A DNA stretch of 64,000 bases from Pseudarthrobacter defluvii (GCF_030323865.1 NZ_CP066362.1:3782001-3846000); one strand, 5' to 3'; counted from the first letter of the stretch, positions 18,489-28,934 are shown. Program-made: numbers and translations. Notes: a model not told the origin generated them from the letters alone.

Positions 18489-19997
18489 ATGACAGTCACT
18501 TCTGCGGTTACCCCTGCCCATTCACCGGAGCGCGAGGCTTCCCTGCTCGCGTGGGTGCCCACCGGCCTGCTGATCAACGGCGAGTGGCGGGACGCGTCCG
18601 ACGGTGGCACGTTCGATGTGCATGATCCCGCCACCGGGGAGGTGCTGGCCACCCTCGCGTCCGCCACGAGCGACGACGCGGTGGCGGCATTGGACGCGGC
18701 CGACGCCGTGCAAGCGTCCTGGGCACGGACCGCGCCGCGGGTGCGGTCGGAGATCCTGCGCCGCGCCTTCGACCTGGTGACCGAACGGGCCGAGGACTTC
18801 GCGCTGCTGATGACCCTGGAGATGGGCAAGCCCTTGGCCGAGGCCCGCGGCGAAGTCACCTACGGGGCGGAGTTCCTGCGCTGGTTCGCCGAGGAAACCG
18901 TCCGCGACTACGGCCGCTACCTCACCACCCCCGAGGGCAAGAACAAGATTTTGGTCCAGCACAAACCCGTCGGGCCCTGCCTGCTCATCACCCCCTGGAA
19001 CTTCCCGCTCGCCATGGCCACCCGCAAGGTCGCCCCCGCCGTCGCCGCCGGCTGCACCATGGTCCTCAAGCCCGCCAAGCTCACCCCGCTGACGGCGCAG
19101 TACTTCGCGCAGACCATGCTCGACGCCGGCCTCCCCGCCGGGGTTTTGAATGTGGTGGCCTCCTCCTCTGCTTCCGGGATCTCCGGTCCGCTGCTCAAAG
19201 ACTCCCGGCTGCGGAAGGTCTCCTTCACCGGCTCCACCCCGGTCGGAAAGCGCCTGATGGCCGACGCCGCGCAGAACGTGCTCCGCACTTCCATGGAGCT
19301 CGGCGGGAACGCCCCTTTCATCGTGTTCGAGGACGCCAACCTGGATGCCGCCGTCGAAGGCGCCATGGCCGCGAAGATGCGGAACATGGGCGAGGCCTGC
19401 ACCGCCGCCAACCGGTTCCTGGTCCACGAGTCGGTGGCGCAGGAATTTATTCGGAAGTTCGCCGCGGCCATGGGCGCCCTCGCCACCGGCCGCGGAACGT
19501 ACCCGGACACCAAGGTCGGGCCCCTCATTGACGGGGGCGCCCGCGACGACGTCCACGCCCTCGTGACGGCTGCAGTTGATGCCGGGGCGGTAGCGGTGAC
19601 CGGCGGGGCCCCTGTGGACGGGCCCGGCTACTTCTACCAGCCGACCGTCCTGGCCGACGTCCCCAACGACGCGGCGATCCTGGGCCAGGAAATCTTCGGC
19701 CCCGTCGCCCCCATCACCACCTTCACCACCGAAGAAGAGGCCATCAAACTCGCCAACGCGAGCGAATACGGGCTCGCGTCCTACCTCTACAGCCGCGACT
19801 TCAACCGCCTCCTGCGCGTAGCCGAACAGATCGAGTTCGGCATGGTCGGGTTCAACGCCGGCGTCATCTCCAACGCCGCAGCACCCTTCGGCGGCGTCAA
19901 ACAGTCCGGGTTGGGCCGGGAAGGCGGATCCGAAGGCATCGCCGAATACACCACCACCCAATACATCGGCATCGCCGACCCCTACGCGGGCCACTAG
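18489..19997 (+). CDS. gabD: Succinate-semialdehyde dehydrogenase
   Basis: Aldehyde dehydrogenase of 502 residues with general-base Glu270 (SMELGGNAP) and nucleophile Cys304 (GEACTAANR); the segments ITPWNFPLAMATRKVAPA and KVSFTGSTPVGK are typical of GabD. It lies 21 bp after hpaI as the last gene of the operon, where it would oxidise the aldolase product succinate semialdehyde to succinate and so feed the TCA cycle. A strong hairpin region follows at 20004-20079. Confidence 0.93.
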   Translation: MTVTSAVTPAHSPEREASLLAWVPTGLLINGEWRDASDGGTFDVHDPATGEVLATLASATSDDAVAALDAADAVQASWARTAPRVRSEILRRAFDLVTERAEDFALLMTLEMGKPLAEARGEVTYGAEFLRWFAEETVRDYGRYLTTPEGKNKILVQHKPVGPCLLITPWNFPLAMATRKVAPAVAAGCTMVLKPAKLTPLTAQYFAQTMLDAGLPAGVLNVVASSSASGISGPLLKDSRLRKVSFTGSTPVGKRLMADAAQNVLRTSMELGGNAPFIVFEDANLDAAVEGAMAAKMRNMGEACTAANRFLVHESVAQEFIRKFAAAMGALATGRGTYPDTKVGPLIDGGARDDVHALVTAAVDAGAVAVTGGAPVDGPGYFYQPTVLADVPNDAAILGQEIFGPVAPITTFTTEEEAIKLANASEYGLASYLYSRDFNRLLRVAEQIEFGMVGFNAGVISNAAAPFGGVKQSGLGREGGSEGIAEYTTTQYIGIADPYAGH

Positions 19998-20003
19998 CGC
20001 CAA

Positions 20004-20079
20004 ACTGGCCCAGTTTTGACGGCGGGAACTCGGAAACCCCGGGTTCCCGCCGTTTGCCGCGCCCCAAAACTGGGCCAGT
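20004..20079. terminator. Nested inverted repeat, likely bidirectional terminator
   Basis: Outer arms ACTGGCCCAGTTTTG (20004-20018) and CAAAACTGGGCCAGT (20065-20079) are perfect complements. Immediately inside lie ACGGCGGGAAC (20019-20029) and GTTCCCGCCGT (20043-20053). It sits between the convergent gabD and pectate lyase genes. Each outer arm is itself a near-palindrome (ACTGG-C-CCAGT). Confidence 0.7.
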
Positions 20080-20115
20080 GCGGGCCTTCCTGACGTTCGC
20101 AGCCTTCGGTTTCGC

Positions 20116-21687
20116 CTATCCCGCCGGCGCGTTCGCCACCAGGATCAAGGTGTTGGCGGCGTACTGGCTGACGTGTTTTTGCGACTGGGCCTTCAACTCC
20201 TGGATGAACGCGCCCAACTGGTGGTCTTCCAGTTTGTTCAGGAGGCTGTCCCGCAGGCCCTGGTTGTCGATGTCACCTGAGCTGCCATAGACATCTACGA
20301 GCTTCTGCAAGGTTGCATAGGGATTGCCCTGGTCAGCGAGGTAGCCCAGGCCATGGGTTTGCAACGCACTGCCGGCCACCGGCTTCATGAAGGAAACATC
20401 GGGGAGAGCACCGTCTGGTTTCCGTGGTGCCATAAGTTGCTGCATGTCGAGGCTTTCGAAGTCACCTGCAGCTACCTGGAGACCACCGTCAATCGTCCAC
20501 GAATTGTTCGTCTCGTTTTCTGCCGGAGTGTTGTCGTTCGAGGTCGGCGCCCCGGTGTAGGCCACGTTGTTGTGCAGGACCTCCCGGTAGCCGGGAATGT
20601 TGTCCGGGCTTGTGGGGCTTACGCGCTCCAGCATGTTGAAGTTGGCGCCGTACCCTGGCTTGTAGGCTGTGTTGTTGATCCAATAGGCCGACTGGCCGGG
20701 CTGGTGATTGGCATAGAAGTTGTTGGCACCGTTGTCCGCAGCCATGGAATTGATGACCGTGTGCAGCGGGATGGGCTGGGGAAGCCCTGTGGTGCGGTAG
20801 GCATATCCGCCAACCTTGAATCCATTTTGGTCGCCTACCCCGTTTTGGTTGCCATGGTGGTCGAAGGACCAGTCGTTGACGTAGGCGACCCGTCCCTCCG
20901 ATGTGATGCTGTCGAAGCCGTCGTCGCTGTTATGCCATGCCCGGTCGTTGATGAACCACACGTCTTTTGCGTGGGCACCGAACCCGTCCGTATTGCCCGC
21001 TGACCGGGCCGTGGGACCGATGTTGTTGTAGGCGTCGCTGTTCAGTACCACCCCGGTCCCGTCCATGGTGTAGTAGAAGCCGATGGCTTCGTTGTCATGG
21101 GCGGCCATGTTTACGAAGTTGGCACCACCGGCAATCCTGAAAGCCTCTGATTGCTTTTGGTCTCCCACCTTGACGCCCGTTACGTCAAAGCCGACGAAGT
21201 TCACGTCGGTCACCTGCGTTTCCACGTAGAACGCGGCCACACGTTGATCGGTGGGCACACTGCTGAAATCAAAGACGGGCCGATTATCCCCCGGGAACGC
21301 GGCGTAAGTGATCCCGCTCTTATAAATGTCATTGACGTAGTGATAAACGTCTTCGAACGGGTTATCGGTTTCGCGCACTTCGAACTGGTTGTAGCTGCCG
21401 CCCCGGATATAGACGGTGTCTCCGGCCGCTGCTGCTGCCTGCGCTTTCATCAGCGTTTTGAACGGCGCGTCCTGCGTACCCGCGTTGTCGTCGTTTCCTT
21501 CCGGCGAGATGAACCAAACGTGGGCATCTGGAGAGGGGACCACCTTCAACGCACCCAGCACCGACAGTGCCGAATCCTGGGTACGGTCCACTGACGCCGC
21601 ATGGGCAGGGACTGTGATGCCGAAGGCTCCCAGGACACAGACGCCGGCCACTGCTACAGCCGCTCGCTTTGAGTTTTTCACGGACAT
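20116..21687 (-). CDS. Secreted pectate lyase-like right-handed beta-helix protein (PL9 type)
   Basis: 523 residues. A Sec signal peptide (KRAAVAVAGVCVLGAFGI...AHAAS, residues about 7-32) is followed by a parallel beta-helix opening WFISPEGNDDNAGTQDAPFKT. The calcium-binding motif HNSDDGFDS and the segment DQNGFKVGG, holding the likely catalytic lysine, match PL9 lyases that cleave polygalacturonate. ATG at 21687 is chosen because of AAAGGAG upstream and the signal peptide; the open frame extends further upstream without a start signal. Perfect LacI-type operators lie about 90-125 bp upstream. It would act outside the cell on plant pectin; the exact substrate is inferred. Confidence 0.87.
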   Translation of the reverse strand: MSVKNSKRAAVAVAGVCVLGAFGITVPAHAASVDRTQDSALSVLGALKVVPSPDAHVWFISPEGNDDNAGTQDAPFKTLMKAQAAAAAGDTVYIRGGSYNQFEVRETDNPFEDVYHYVNDIYKSGITYAAFPGDNRPVFDFSSVPTDQRVAAFYVETQVTDVNFVGFDVTGVKVGDQKQSEAFRIAGGANFVNMAAHDNEAIGFYYTMDGTGVVLNSDAYNNIGPTARSAGNTDGFGAHAKDVWFINDRAWHNSDDGFDSITSEGRVAYVNDWSFDHHGNQNGVGDQNGFKVGGYAYRTTGLPQPIPLHTVINSMAADNGANNFYANHQPGQSAYWINNTAYKPGYGANFNMLERVSPTSPDNIPGYREVLHNNVAYTGAPTSNDNTPAENETNNSWTIDGGLQVAAGDFESLDMQQLMAPRKPDGALPDVSFMKPVAGSALQTHGLGYLADQGNPYATLQKLVDVYGSSGDIDNQGLRDSLLNKLEDHQLGAFIQELKAQSQKHVSQYAANTLILVANAPAG

Positions 21688-21779
21688 GACTCCTTTGTAT
21701 GTCGATTCATGGCGTCGGCCCCCTGGCGCCCAGCCACCCCCAGCATGGGTGGAGTCAGAATCCGGCACCATCACGACGA

Positions 21780-21811
21780 TGAATCGATTCAAGCAGTCGG
21801 AAAGCGCTTTC
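21780..21811. promoter_or_regulatory. Two LacI-type operators upstream of the pectate lyase
   Basis: TGAATCGATTCA (21780-21791) and GAAAGCGCTTTC (21800-21811) are perfect 12-bp palindromes with central CG/GC, the form typical of LacI-family sites. They lie in the 323-bp space between the lyase and the divergent aldehyde dehydrogenase. No LacI gene is present in the window, so the regulator acts from elsewhere. Apart from these sites and a half-site CGATTCA at 21703, the space shows no clear gene. Confidence 0.65.
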
Positions 21812-22010
21812 ACAAGGGGTAGGACGAAATTCGCGTTCTCTTGGTGCTCCGTTGCTGGCACCCGTCCGGCTCCGTCCGGCTGCTCAGCCTTCGCTCCCGC
21901 ACAACTGTCCTGCGCCCAGAGACAAGAGCCCGGACGGGGTGCAAACCAGACTTGAAGTAACCCGCTACGCCGACCGGCTGGCGTCCTGCCTACTCGAAGT
22001 GGAGTATCCC

Positions 22011-23420
22011 TTGGAAACCTACGATGCGCTCCTCGCGTCCATTGCCCCCGCAGCCGGCACCGGCCGCACCATCTTTGATCCGGCAACCGGCGAAGCAGTG
22101 GGCGAGGCCCCCATTCACGACCTCGACTACCTGGAAAATGCCGTGGCCACCGCCGTCGCCGCCCAGCCGGCCTGGGCTGCCCTGGGCCACGCCGCCCGGT
22201 CCGCCGCGCTCCTCAAAGCAGCCGACGCCGTCGAACGGTCCGCCGAGGAACTGGCCCGGCTCCTCTCCCGGGAGCAGGGCAAGCCGCTGAACGGCCCCAA
22301 CGCCCGCTTCGAAGTCGGCGCCTGCGTCGCCTGGCTGCGCGCGACGGCCGGCCTTCCACTGGAACCGGAAACCATCGTGGACGACGGCGAGACCCGGGCC
22401 GAGCTGCACTACCGGCCCATCGGCGTCGTCGCGGCCATCGGCCCGTGGAACTGGCCCATGATGATCGCCGTCTGGCAGCTCGCCCCCGCCCTGCGGATGG
22501 GCAACGCCGTGGTGGTCAAGCCCTCCGGCAACACTCCCCTGTCCGTGCTGGCCCTGGTCAAGGTCCTCAACGAGGAACTCCCCGAAGGCATCCTCTCCGC
22601 CGTCTCCTGCGGCCGCGAAGTAGGCGCCCGCCTGACCGATCACCCCGCAATCGGCAAGATCATGTTCACCGGCTCCACCGCCGGCGGCCGCGCCATCATC
22701 AAATCCTCTGCCGACACGGTCAAGCGGCTCACCCTTGAACTGGGCGGCAACGACGCCGGCATCGTCCTGCCCGACGCCGACCCCAAGGCCATCGCCCAGG
22801 ACGTCTTCTGGGGCGCGTTCCTCAACACCGGCCAGACCTGCGCAGCCCTCAAGCGCCTCTACGTCCACGACTCCATCTACGACGCCGTCTGCGAAGAACT
22901 GATCGCCGTGGCCAAAGCCATGCCTATGGGTAACGGGCTGGACGAAAACAACGTCCTGGGCCCGCTGCAGAACAAGGCGCAGTACGACATCCTTGCCAAC
23001 CTCGTTCAGGCCGCCAAGGACTCCGGCGCCCGCATCCTCCTGGGCGGCAACCCGGACACCAGCCAGCCCGGCTTCTTCTACCCCACCACCCTCGTGGCGG
23101 ACATTGATAACGACAACCCGCTGGTGGCCGAGGAACAGTTCGGGCCCGCGCTGCCGATCATCCGCTACAGCACGGTCGATGAGGCGGTGGAAAAGGCCAA
23201 CGGGCTCGACGTCGGCCTGGGCGCCTCCGTATGGTCCCCCGACCTGGCTGCGGCCCGGGAAGTCGCCGCCCGCATCCAGGCTGGAACGGTGTGGATCAAC
23301 CGGCACGGCGCCGTGGACCCCCGCATCCCGTTCGGCGGAGCCAAGCAGTCCGGCTACGGGGTGGAGTTCGGCGTCGAAGGCCTCAAGGCCCTCGGCGTAC
23401 CACAGGTCATCAACGGCTGA
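22011..23420 (+). CDS. NAD(P)-dependent aldehyde dehydrogenase, substrate unknown
   Basis: 469 residues from the proposed TTG at 22011, which follows GTGGAG and begins METYDALLAS, a normal family N-terminus. The same frame is open to 21852, but the extra residues are proline-rich and read through the promoter region. General base Glu243 (TLELGGNDAG) and nucleophile Cys277 (NTGQTCAAL) are present, with the cofactor segment GPWNWPMMIAVWQLAPALR. It stands divergent from the pectate lyase, so a link to sugar-acid or aldehyde metabolism is possible but unproved. Confidence 0.85.
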   Translation: METYDALLASIAPAAGTGRTIFDPATGEAVGEAPIHDLDYLENAVATAVAAQPAWAALGHAARSAALLKAADAVERSAEELARLLSREQGKPLNGPNARFEVGACVAWLRATAGLPLEPETIVDDGETRAELHYRPIGVVAAIGPWNWPMMIAVWQLAPALRMGNAVVVKPSGNTPLSVLALVKVLNEELPEGILSAVSCGREVGARLTDHPAIGKIMFTGSTAGGRAIIKSSADTVKRLTLELGGNDAGIVLPDADPKAIAQDVFWGAFLNTGQTCAALKRLYVHDSIYDAVCEELIAVAKAMPMGNGLDENNVLGPLQNKAQYDILANLVQAAKDSGARILLGGNPDTSQPGFFYPTTLVADIDNDNPLVAEEQFGPALPIIRYSTVDEAVEKANGLDVGLGASVWSPDLAAAREVAARIQAGTVWINRHGAVDPRIPFGGAKQSGYGVEFGVEGLKALGVPQVING

Positions 23421-23451
23421 CCGCTTTGATGCCGCCGCTCCGGTCCTGGGT

Positions 23452-23850
23452 TCAGCCCATGGCCGGGGCGGTGGACGTCCGGCCGGCGAACTGGCGGCGG
23501 GCCCAACGCGCGAGTTTCTTGCCTTTGCCCTTCCACCAGTTGTCCTCGTCCTGGTTGTGGTGGAAGCGGAACACAATGGCCACCAGCACGAACATTCCCA
23601 TCACCACGTCCACCCAGGAGGAGAGCACCAGGGCGATGAAGACGGTCAAGGCGTTGGCCATGATCGAGGGGATGGCCAACGTCCGGAACACGGTGCTGGC
23701 CACATAGCGCCGGTGCGATCGTGGGACGGACAACTCGCGGACCATATCAAAGCAGACACAGACCACAACGATGGTTTGTCCGATGGCCAGCAGGACCTGG
23801 CCCGGCAGGGAGTGGCTGAAAGCGGCCACGGATTCCATTCCCGGACTCAT
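23452..23850 (-). CDS. Small membrane protein, function unknown
   Basis: 132 residues with about three hydrophobic helices (LLAIGQTIVVVCVCFDMV, VFRTLAIPSIMANALTVFIAL and VDVVMGMFVLVAIVF; middle one about 21 residues) and a basic C-terminus rich in Lys, Arg and Trp (WWKGKGKKLARWARRQ). No family recognised. It follows the hspR terminator on the same strand and converges on the aldehyde dehydrogenase with a 31-bp gap. Codon usage looks like its neighbours, supporting a real gene. Confidence 0.65.
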   Translation of the reverse strand: MSPGMESVAAFSHSLPGQVLLAIGQTIVVVCVCFDMVRELSVPRSHRRYVASTVFRTLAIPSIMANALTVFIALVLSSWVDVVMGMFVLVAIVFRFHHNQDEDNWWKGKGKKLARWARRQFAGRTSTAPAMG

Positions 23851-23895
23851 GGCCGGGCCTTGCTGATAAGACCTTTGCTGAGAACTCTAAACACG

Positions 23896-23967
23896 AAAAA
23901 CCCCCAGAACTTGTGGAACCACCGCCGCTGATCCGGCGATGGTTCCATTCAAGTTTCAGGGGGCTTT
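23896..23967. terminator. Hairpin terminator downstream of hspR
   Basis: A stem with TGGAACCA (23914-23921) and TGGTTCCA (23940-23947) is extended inside by CGCCG/CGGCG and outside by CCCCC/GGGGG. It is flanked by A-rich bases on one side and CTTTT on the other, so it can work in both directions. It closes the dnaK-grpE-dnaJ-hspR transcript. Confidence 0.8.
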
Positions 23968-24019
23968 TCGGTCACGAGTAGTGGGTACTCTATTTTGGCC
24001 AGGCAGCCGGACGCGGTAC

Positions 24020-24445
24020 TTACTGTCCGATGGCCCGCGGCCGCCACAGCATGACGGCCTGCGACCTCGGCCGGGGCCGCTGACCGCGCGCCAGGCTCAC
24101 CACGTCACCGGCTGCGCCAGCTGCGAAGATCCGCGAGTCCACCGCGCGGGGCCTCCGCCCGAGTTCCTCGGTAAGATCGCTGATGCGGCTCTGGAGGGCC
24201 GCCACCTGGTTTTCGAGTTCCAGGATGCGCTTGATTCCCTCCAGCGACACGCCTTCCTGGGACAAACGCTGCACTTCCCGCAACATGTTCACGTCACGCT
24301 GGGAGTAACGCCGCGACTTCCCGGGGGCGCGGCTGGGCTTGACGATGCCCAGCCTGTCGTACTGCCGCAGGGTCTGCGGATGCATGTCCGCCAGCTCGGC
24401 CGCCACGGAAATCACGAAGATCGGCTGGTCAGCACTGATGTCCAC
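24020..24445 (-). CDS. hspR: Heat-shock repressor HspR (MerR family)
   Basis: 141 residues. An N-terminal MerR winged helix (FVISVAAELADMHPQTLRQY, then DRLGIVKPSR and GKSRRYSQRDVNMLREVQ) is followed by a coiled-coil (LELENQVAALQSRISDLTEEL). In actinobacteria HspR binds HAIR operators with help from DnaK, giving feedback control of the chaperone operon. It is the last gene of the operon, 14 bp after dnaJ, and two HAIR-like sites lie before dnaK at 28314-28387. The C-terminus is longer than the DNA-binding core and basic. Confidence 0.95.
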   Translation of the reverse strand: MDISADQPIFVISVAAELADMHPQTLRQYDRLGIVKPSRAPGKSRRYSQRDVNMLREVQRLSQEGVSLEGIKRILELENQVAALQSRISDLTEELGRRPRAVDSRIFAAGAAGDVVSLARGQRPRPRSQAVMLWRPRAIGQ

Positions 24446-24459
24446 GGCTCACCTCCGCC

Positions 24460-25431
24460 CTAAAGCCGGGCCTTGGCTGCCAGGCCTTCGCGGACGTCCG
24501 CCGACGACGTTGCCTCGGCGAACGCCTTGACCGCAGCTTCGGCGTCCTTGTTGAGATTCTTGGGAACTGCGACGTCGATGGTCACCAGCAGGTCGCCGGT
24601 GCCCTTGGACGTCTTCACGCCTTTGCCCTTCACCCGCAGGGTGCGGCCCGACGGCGTTCCCGCCGGAACGCGGACCTTCACCGTCTCGCCGTCGATGGTG
24701 GGCACCTGGATGTCGGCGCCCAAAGCGGCCTCCGGGAAGGTGACCGGGACATGGATGCGGAGGTTGTCGCCGTCGCGCGTGTAAAAAGCGTGGGGCTGTA
24801 CGGACACGGAAACCACCAGGTCGCCATTGCCGGCGGCACCGGGCTGGCCCTTACCGCGCACCCGGACCTTCTGGCCGTCCTTGATGCCTGCCGGGACACG
24901 AACGTCGATGACCTCGCCGCTGGGCTCGCGCAGGCCGATGGTGGTGCCGCGGATGGAACCGGCAAACGAAATGCTGGTGGACGCGGTCCGGTCGGCACCC
25001 TTCTGCGGGGTGCGCTGGAATCCGGGCGCTCCGCCGAAACCGCCAAAGAGGTCGGCGAACTCGGGCGGGATGCCGCCGCCTGCGGGGTTGAACCCGCCCG
25101 CGTGGCGTCCGGTGTTGCCGGTGAAGAGGCCGCCGAACATGTCCTCGAACCCGCCGTTGCCGCCGGCGGCACCGCCGGGGGCAAACCTGGCCCCGCTGCC
25201 CATGGCCCGGATGGCGTCATACTGCTGGCGCTCATCGGGATCCGAGAGCACCGAGTAAGCCTCGGAGATGTCCTTGAACTTCTTCTCGGAAGCGGCGTTC
25301 CCCGCGTTGGTATCAGGGTGGTGCTGCCGCGCAAGCTTCCGGTAGGCCTTCTTGATATCGGCATCGGAAGCGTCCTTGGCAACACCAAGGATCTTGTAAA
25401 AGTCCTTGTCCACCCAATCCTGGCTAGCCAA
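24460..25431 (-). CDS. dnaJ: DnaJ co-chaperone lacking the zinc-finger domain
   Basis: 323-residue J-protein that stimulates the DnaK ATPase. The J domain (residues 9-75) has the essential His38-Pro39-Asp40. A Gly/Phe-rich linker (about 80-145) follows, and then two C-terminal substrate-binding beta domains. The cysteine-rich CXXCXGXG repeats of classical type I DnaJ are absent, making this a type II (CbpA/DnaJB-like) form even though it sits in the main dnaK operon. It is separated from grpE by 273 bp containing two large hairpins. Confidence 0.94.
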   Translation of the reverse strand: MASQDWVDKDFYKILGVAKDASDADIKKAYRKLARQHHPDTNAGNAASEKKFKDISEAYSVLSDPDERQQYDAIRAMGSGARFAPGGAAGGNGGFEDMFGGLFTGNTGRHAGGFNPAGGGIPPEFADLFGGFGGAPGFQRTPQKGADRTASTSISFAGSIRGTTIGLREPSGEVIDVRVPAGIKDGQKVRVRGKGQPGAAGNGDLVVSVSVQPHAFYTRDGDNLRIHVPVTFPEAALGADIQVPTIDGETVKVRVPAGTPSGRTLRVKGKGVKTSKGTGDLLVTIDVAVPKNLNKDAEAAVKAFAEATSSADVREGLAAKARL

Positions 25432-25469
25432 TGGCGTTTCCTTTCAAGTCTCTTAACTAATAGCTCTCC

Positions 25470-25573
25470 GCGGTACAGGGGCCCCCGCCCCTACGCTGGG
25501 TGGCTGAGGATCTACGATCCCCAGCCACCCAGCTTCGGCAGGCCCGATGCCACTCCCGGGGCCCCTGTACCGC
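25470..25573. repeat. Large hairpin between grpE and dnaJ (first)
   Basis: Outer 16-bp perfect arms GCGGTACAGGGGCCCC (25470-25485) and GGGGCCCCTGTACCGC (25558-25573) enclose a second perfect stem, GCTGGGTGGCTG (25495-25506) with CAGCCACCCAGC (25522-25533). In the transcript it would sit just upstream of dnaJ. Confidence 0.85.
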
Positions 25574-25624
25574 TGCGAGCTTCGTGGTTACCTCACCTTA
25601 GGCGAGATGACCGCCGGCGCGGAG

Positions 25625-25684
25625 GCCGGATATGGGGCGGCGGTGTGGAGGGCACCGCGAAGCGGGCACCGCCCCATATCCGGC
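25625..25684. repeat. Large hairpin between grpE and dnaJ (second)
   Basis: Perfect 16-bp arms GCCGGATATGGGGCGG (25625-25640) and CCGCCCCATATCCGGC (25669-25684) with a 28-nt loop, 20 bp past the grpE stop. Without a T-tract it is more likely a processing or attenuation structure than a simple terminator (inference). Confidence 0.8.
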
Positions 25685-25704
25685 GTAGCGCGAGCCAACC
25701 CCGA

Positions 25705-26397
25705 CTAGGCCGGGACCGCCACGATGACCTGCGCTGCGCGGAGCACGCGGTCTCCTGATTTGTAGCCCGAGCGGAGGACCTGGCTGACGGTGTCAACCTC
25801 GATGTCCTCGCCGGGCTGCTGGATCAGGGCCTCGTGGATTGTGGGATCGAACTCCACGCCCGTCTCGTTGATGCGGACCAGGCCGTAGGTCTTCAGCGCG
25901 TTTTCCAGCTTGTTGGCGATCGCGGCGAAGGGTCCGTCGGTGAGGTCGCCGTGCTGCCGGGCGGCGTCGACGTCGTCCAGGACCGGAAGCAGGGAGTTCA
26001 GGACGCCAATGACGGCCATTTCCCCTGCCACGGCGCGGTCGCGTTCAACGCGCTTGCGGTAGTTGACGTACTCAGCCTGGAGGCGAAGCAGGTCGTTGCG
26101 CAGTTCGGCTGCCTCGGCGTTGCCGCCGGAACCTGCCGGAGCCCCCTGGGCCACGGATTCCTCGGCCGGCACGTCCACGCCGTTGAGAATCTCCTCGGCC
26201 TGGGCCAGCGCGTCGCCGTCGGAATCTGCTCCGGCCTGGGCACCGGCCCCGGGGGCGGACTGGCCGCTCTCGGGGTGCCGGGCCTGCCCGGTCACCGGGT
26301 CAACCTTGCGGTTGTCCCGGATGACCGGCTCACCGTTCTGCCCGCGCTCCTGGCCGGCGGATGCGTTGTGCTCTTCCTCGTTACCGTGGTGCGGCAT
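25705..26397 (-). CDS. grpE: Nucleotide exchange factor GrpE
   Basis: 230 residues. A long acidic, disordered N-terminus precedes the dimerising helix (LRNDLLRLQAEYVNYRKRVE, about 110-129) and the C-terminal beta domain with the signature VGEFDPTIHEAL-like stretch VEFDPTIHEALIQQPGEDIE. It releases ADP from DnaK. It starts 3 nt after the dnaK stop. The C-terminus ends at VPA, typical length. Confidence 0.95.
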   Translation of the reverse strand: MPHHGNEEEHNASAGQERGQNGEPVIRDNRKVDPVTGQARHPESGQSAPGAGAQAGADSDGDALAQAEEILNGVDVPAEESVAQGAPAGSGGNAEAAELRNDLLRLQAEYVNYRKRVERDRAVAGEMAVIGVLNSLLPVLDDVDAARQHGDLTDGPFAAIANKLENALKTYGLVRINETGVEFDPTIHEALIQQPGEDIEVDTVSQVLRSGYKSGDRVLRAAQVIVAVPA

Positions 26398-26400
26398 GGG

Positions 26401-28391
<1,991 letters not shown>

Positions 28392-28457
28392 AGCCCGAGG
28401 ACAGACGTGCGCCGCCACATTGCTTGAAACGACGCGGAACCTGATGGGAAAGTACGA

Positions 28458-28496
28458 CGGCGGCACGCCGGTTCGCTCTGCGAGAACGTGCCGCCG
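28458..28496. terminator. GC-rich hairpin after the acidic repeat gene
   Basis: Perfect 10-bp arms CGGCGGCACG (28458-28467) and CGTGCCGCCG (28487-28496), starting 7 bp past the minus-strand stop at 28503. It probably separates this gene from the dnaK promoter region. Confidence 0.6.
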
Positions 28497-28502
28497 GACT
28501 GC

Positions 28503-28934
28503 TTAGCGTTCCGTGTTCCGATCCCCGTGCAGCGGCCCGCGCTCTTCCGCAGTGGTCTGGACCTGGCCGTCCGTGAGCCCTTCGCGGATGGCGTCCTCGG
28601 TCCTCGCGCCGCCGGCGGTTCCGGCGTCGCCGTAATCGCCTTCCTCGTACTCGTCGTCGGCCGGCCCCGGAGCGGGCTCGTTGAGGCTGCCCGCTTTCCC
28701 GTAGTTGCCATCCGCGTACTGGCCCTCATCCAAGCTGTCTGCACGGGCAGCCCCGGCGGCACCATAGTTGCCTTCTTCGTACTCACCGTCCGCCGGGCCC
28801 CGCTCCGCCTCGCTAATGGTGCCGGCGTCGCCATAATCCCCGTCGACGTACTGGCCGCCTTCCCCTTCCAGGCCAGGTGCGCCGCTGCTGCCGCTGCGGG
28901 GTTCCTCGGCTGCAAATTCCGGGTTCTCAGTCAT
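28503..28934 (-). CDS. Acidic Tyr/Gly-repeat protein, function unknown
   Basis: 143 residues with no recognised domain, very acidic and probably disordered. Four copies of an eleven-residue motif are visible: QYVDGDYGDAG, EYEEGNYGAAG, QYADGNYGKAG and EYEEGDYGDAG. Copies 2 and 4 are preceded by GPAD, so the larger repeating unit holds one Q-type and one E-type copy. ATG at 28934 follows GAAGGAGAG; an in-frame ATG at 28976 lacks a ribosome site. It lies just upstream of the dnaK promoter in the same orientation, so a stress role is conceivable but not shown. Confidence 0.75.
   Translation of the reverse strand: MTENPEFAAEEPRSGSSGAPGLEGEGGQYVDGDYGDAGTISEAERGPADGEYEEGNYGAAGAARADSLDEGQYADGNYGKAGSLNEPAPGPADDEYEEGDYGDAGTAGGARTEDAIREGLTDGQVQTTAEERGPLHGDRNTER

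Noticed and set aside
25470..25684. Possible small transposon (MITE) between grpE and dnaJ
   Set aside because: The two hairpins have different arm sequences and no flanking target-site duplication was seen, so two independent RNA structures fit better.
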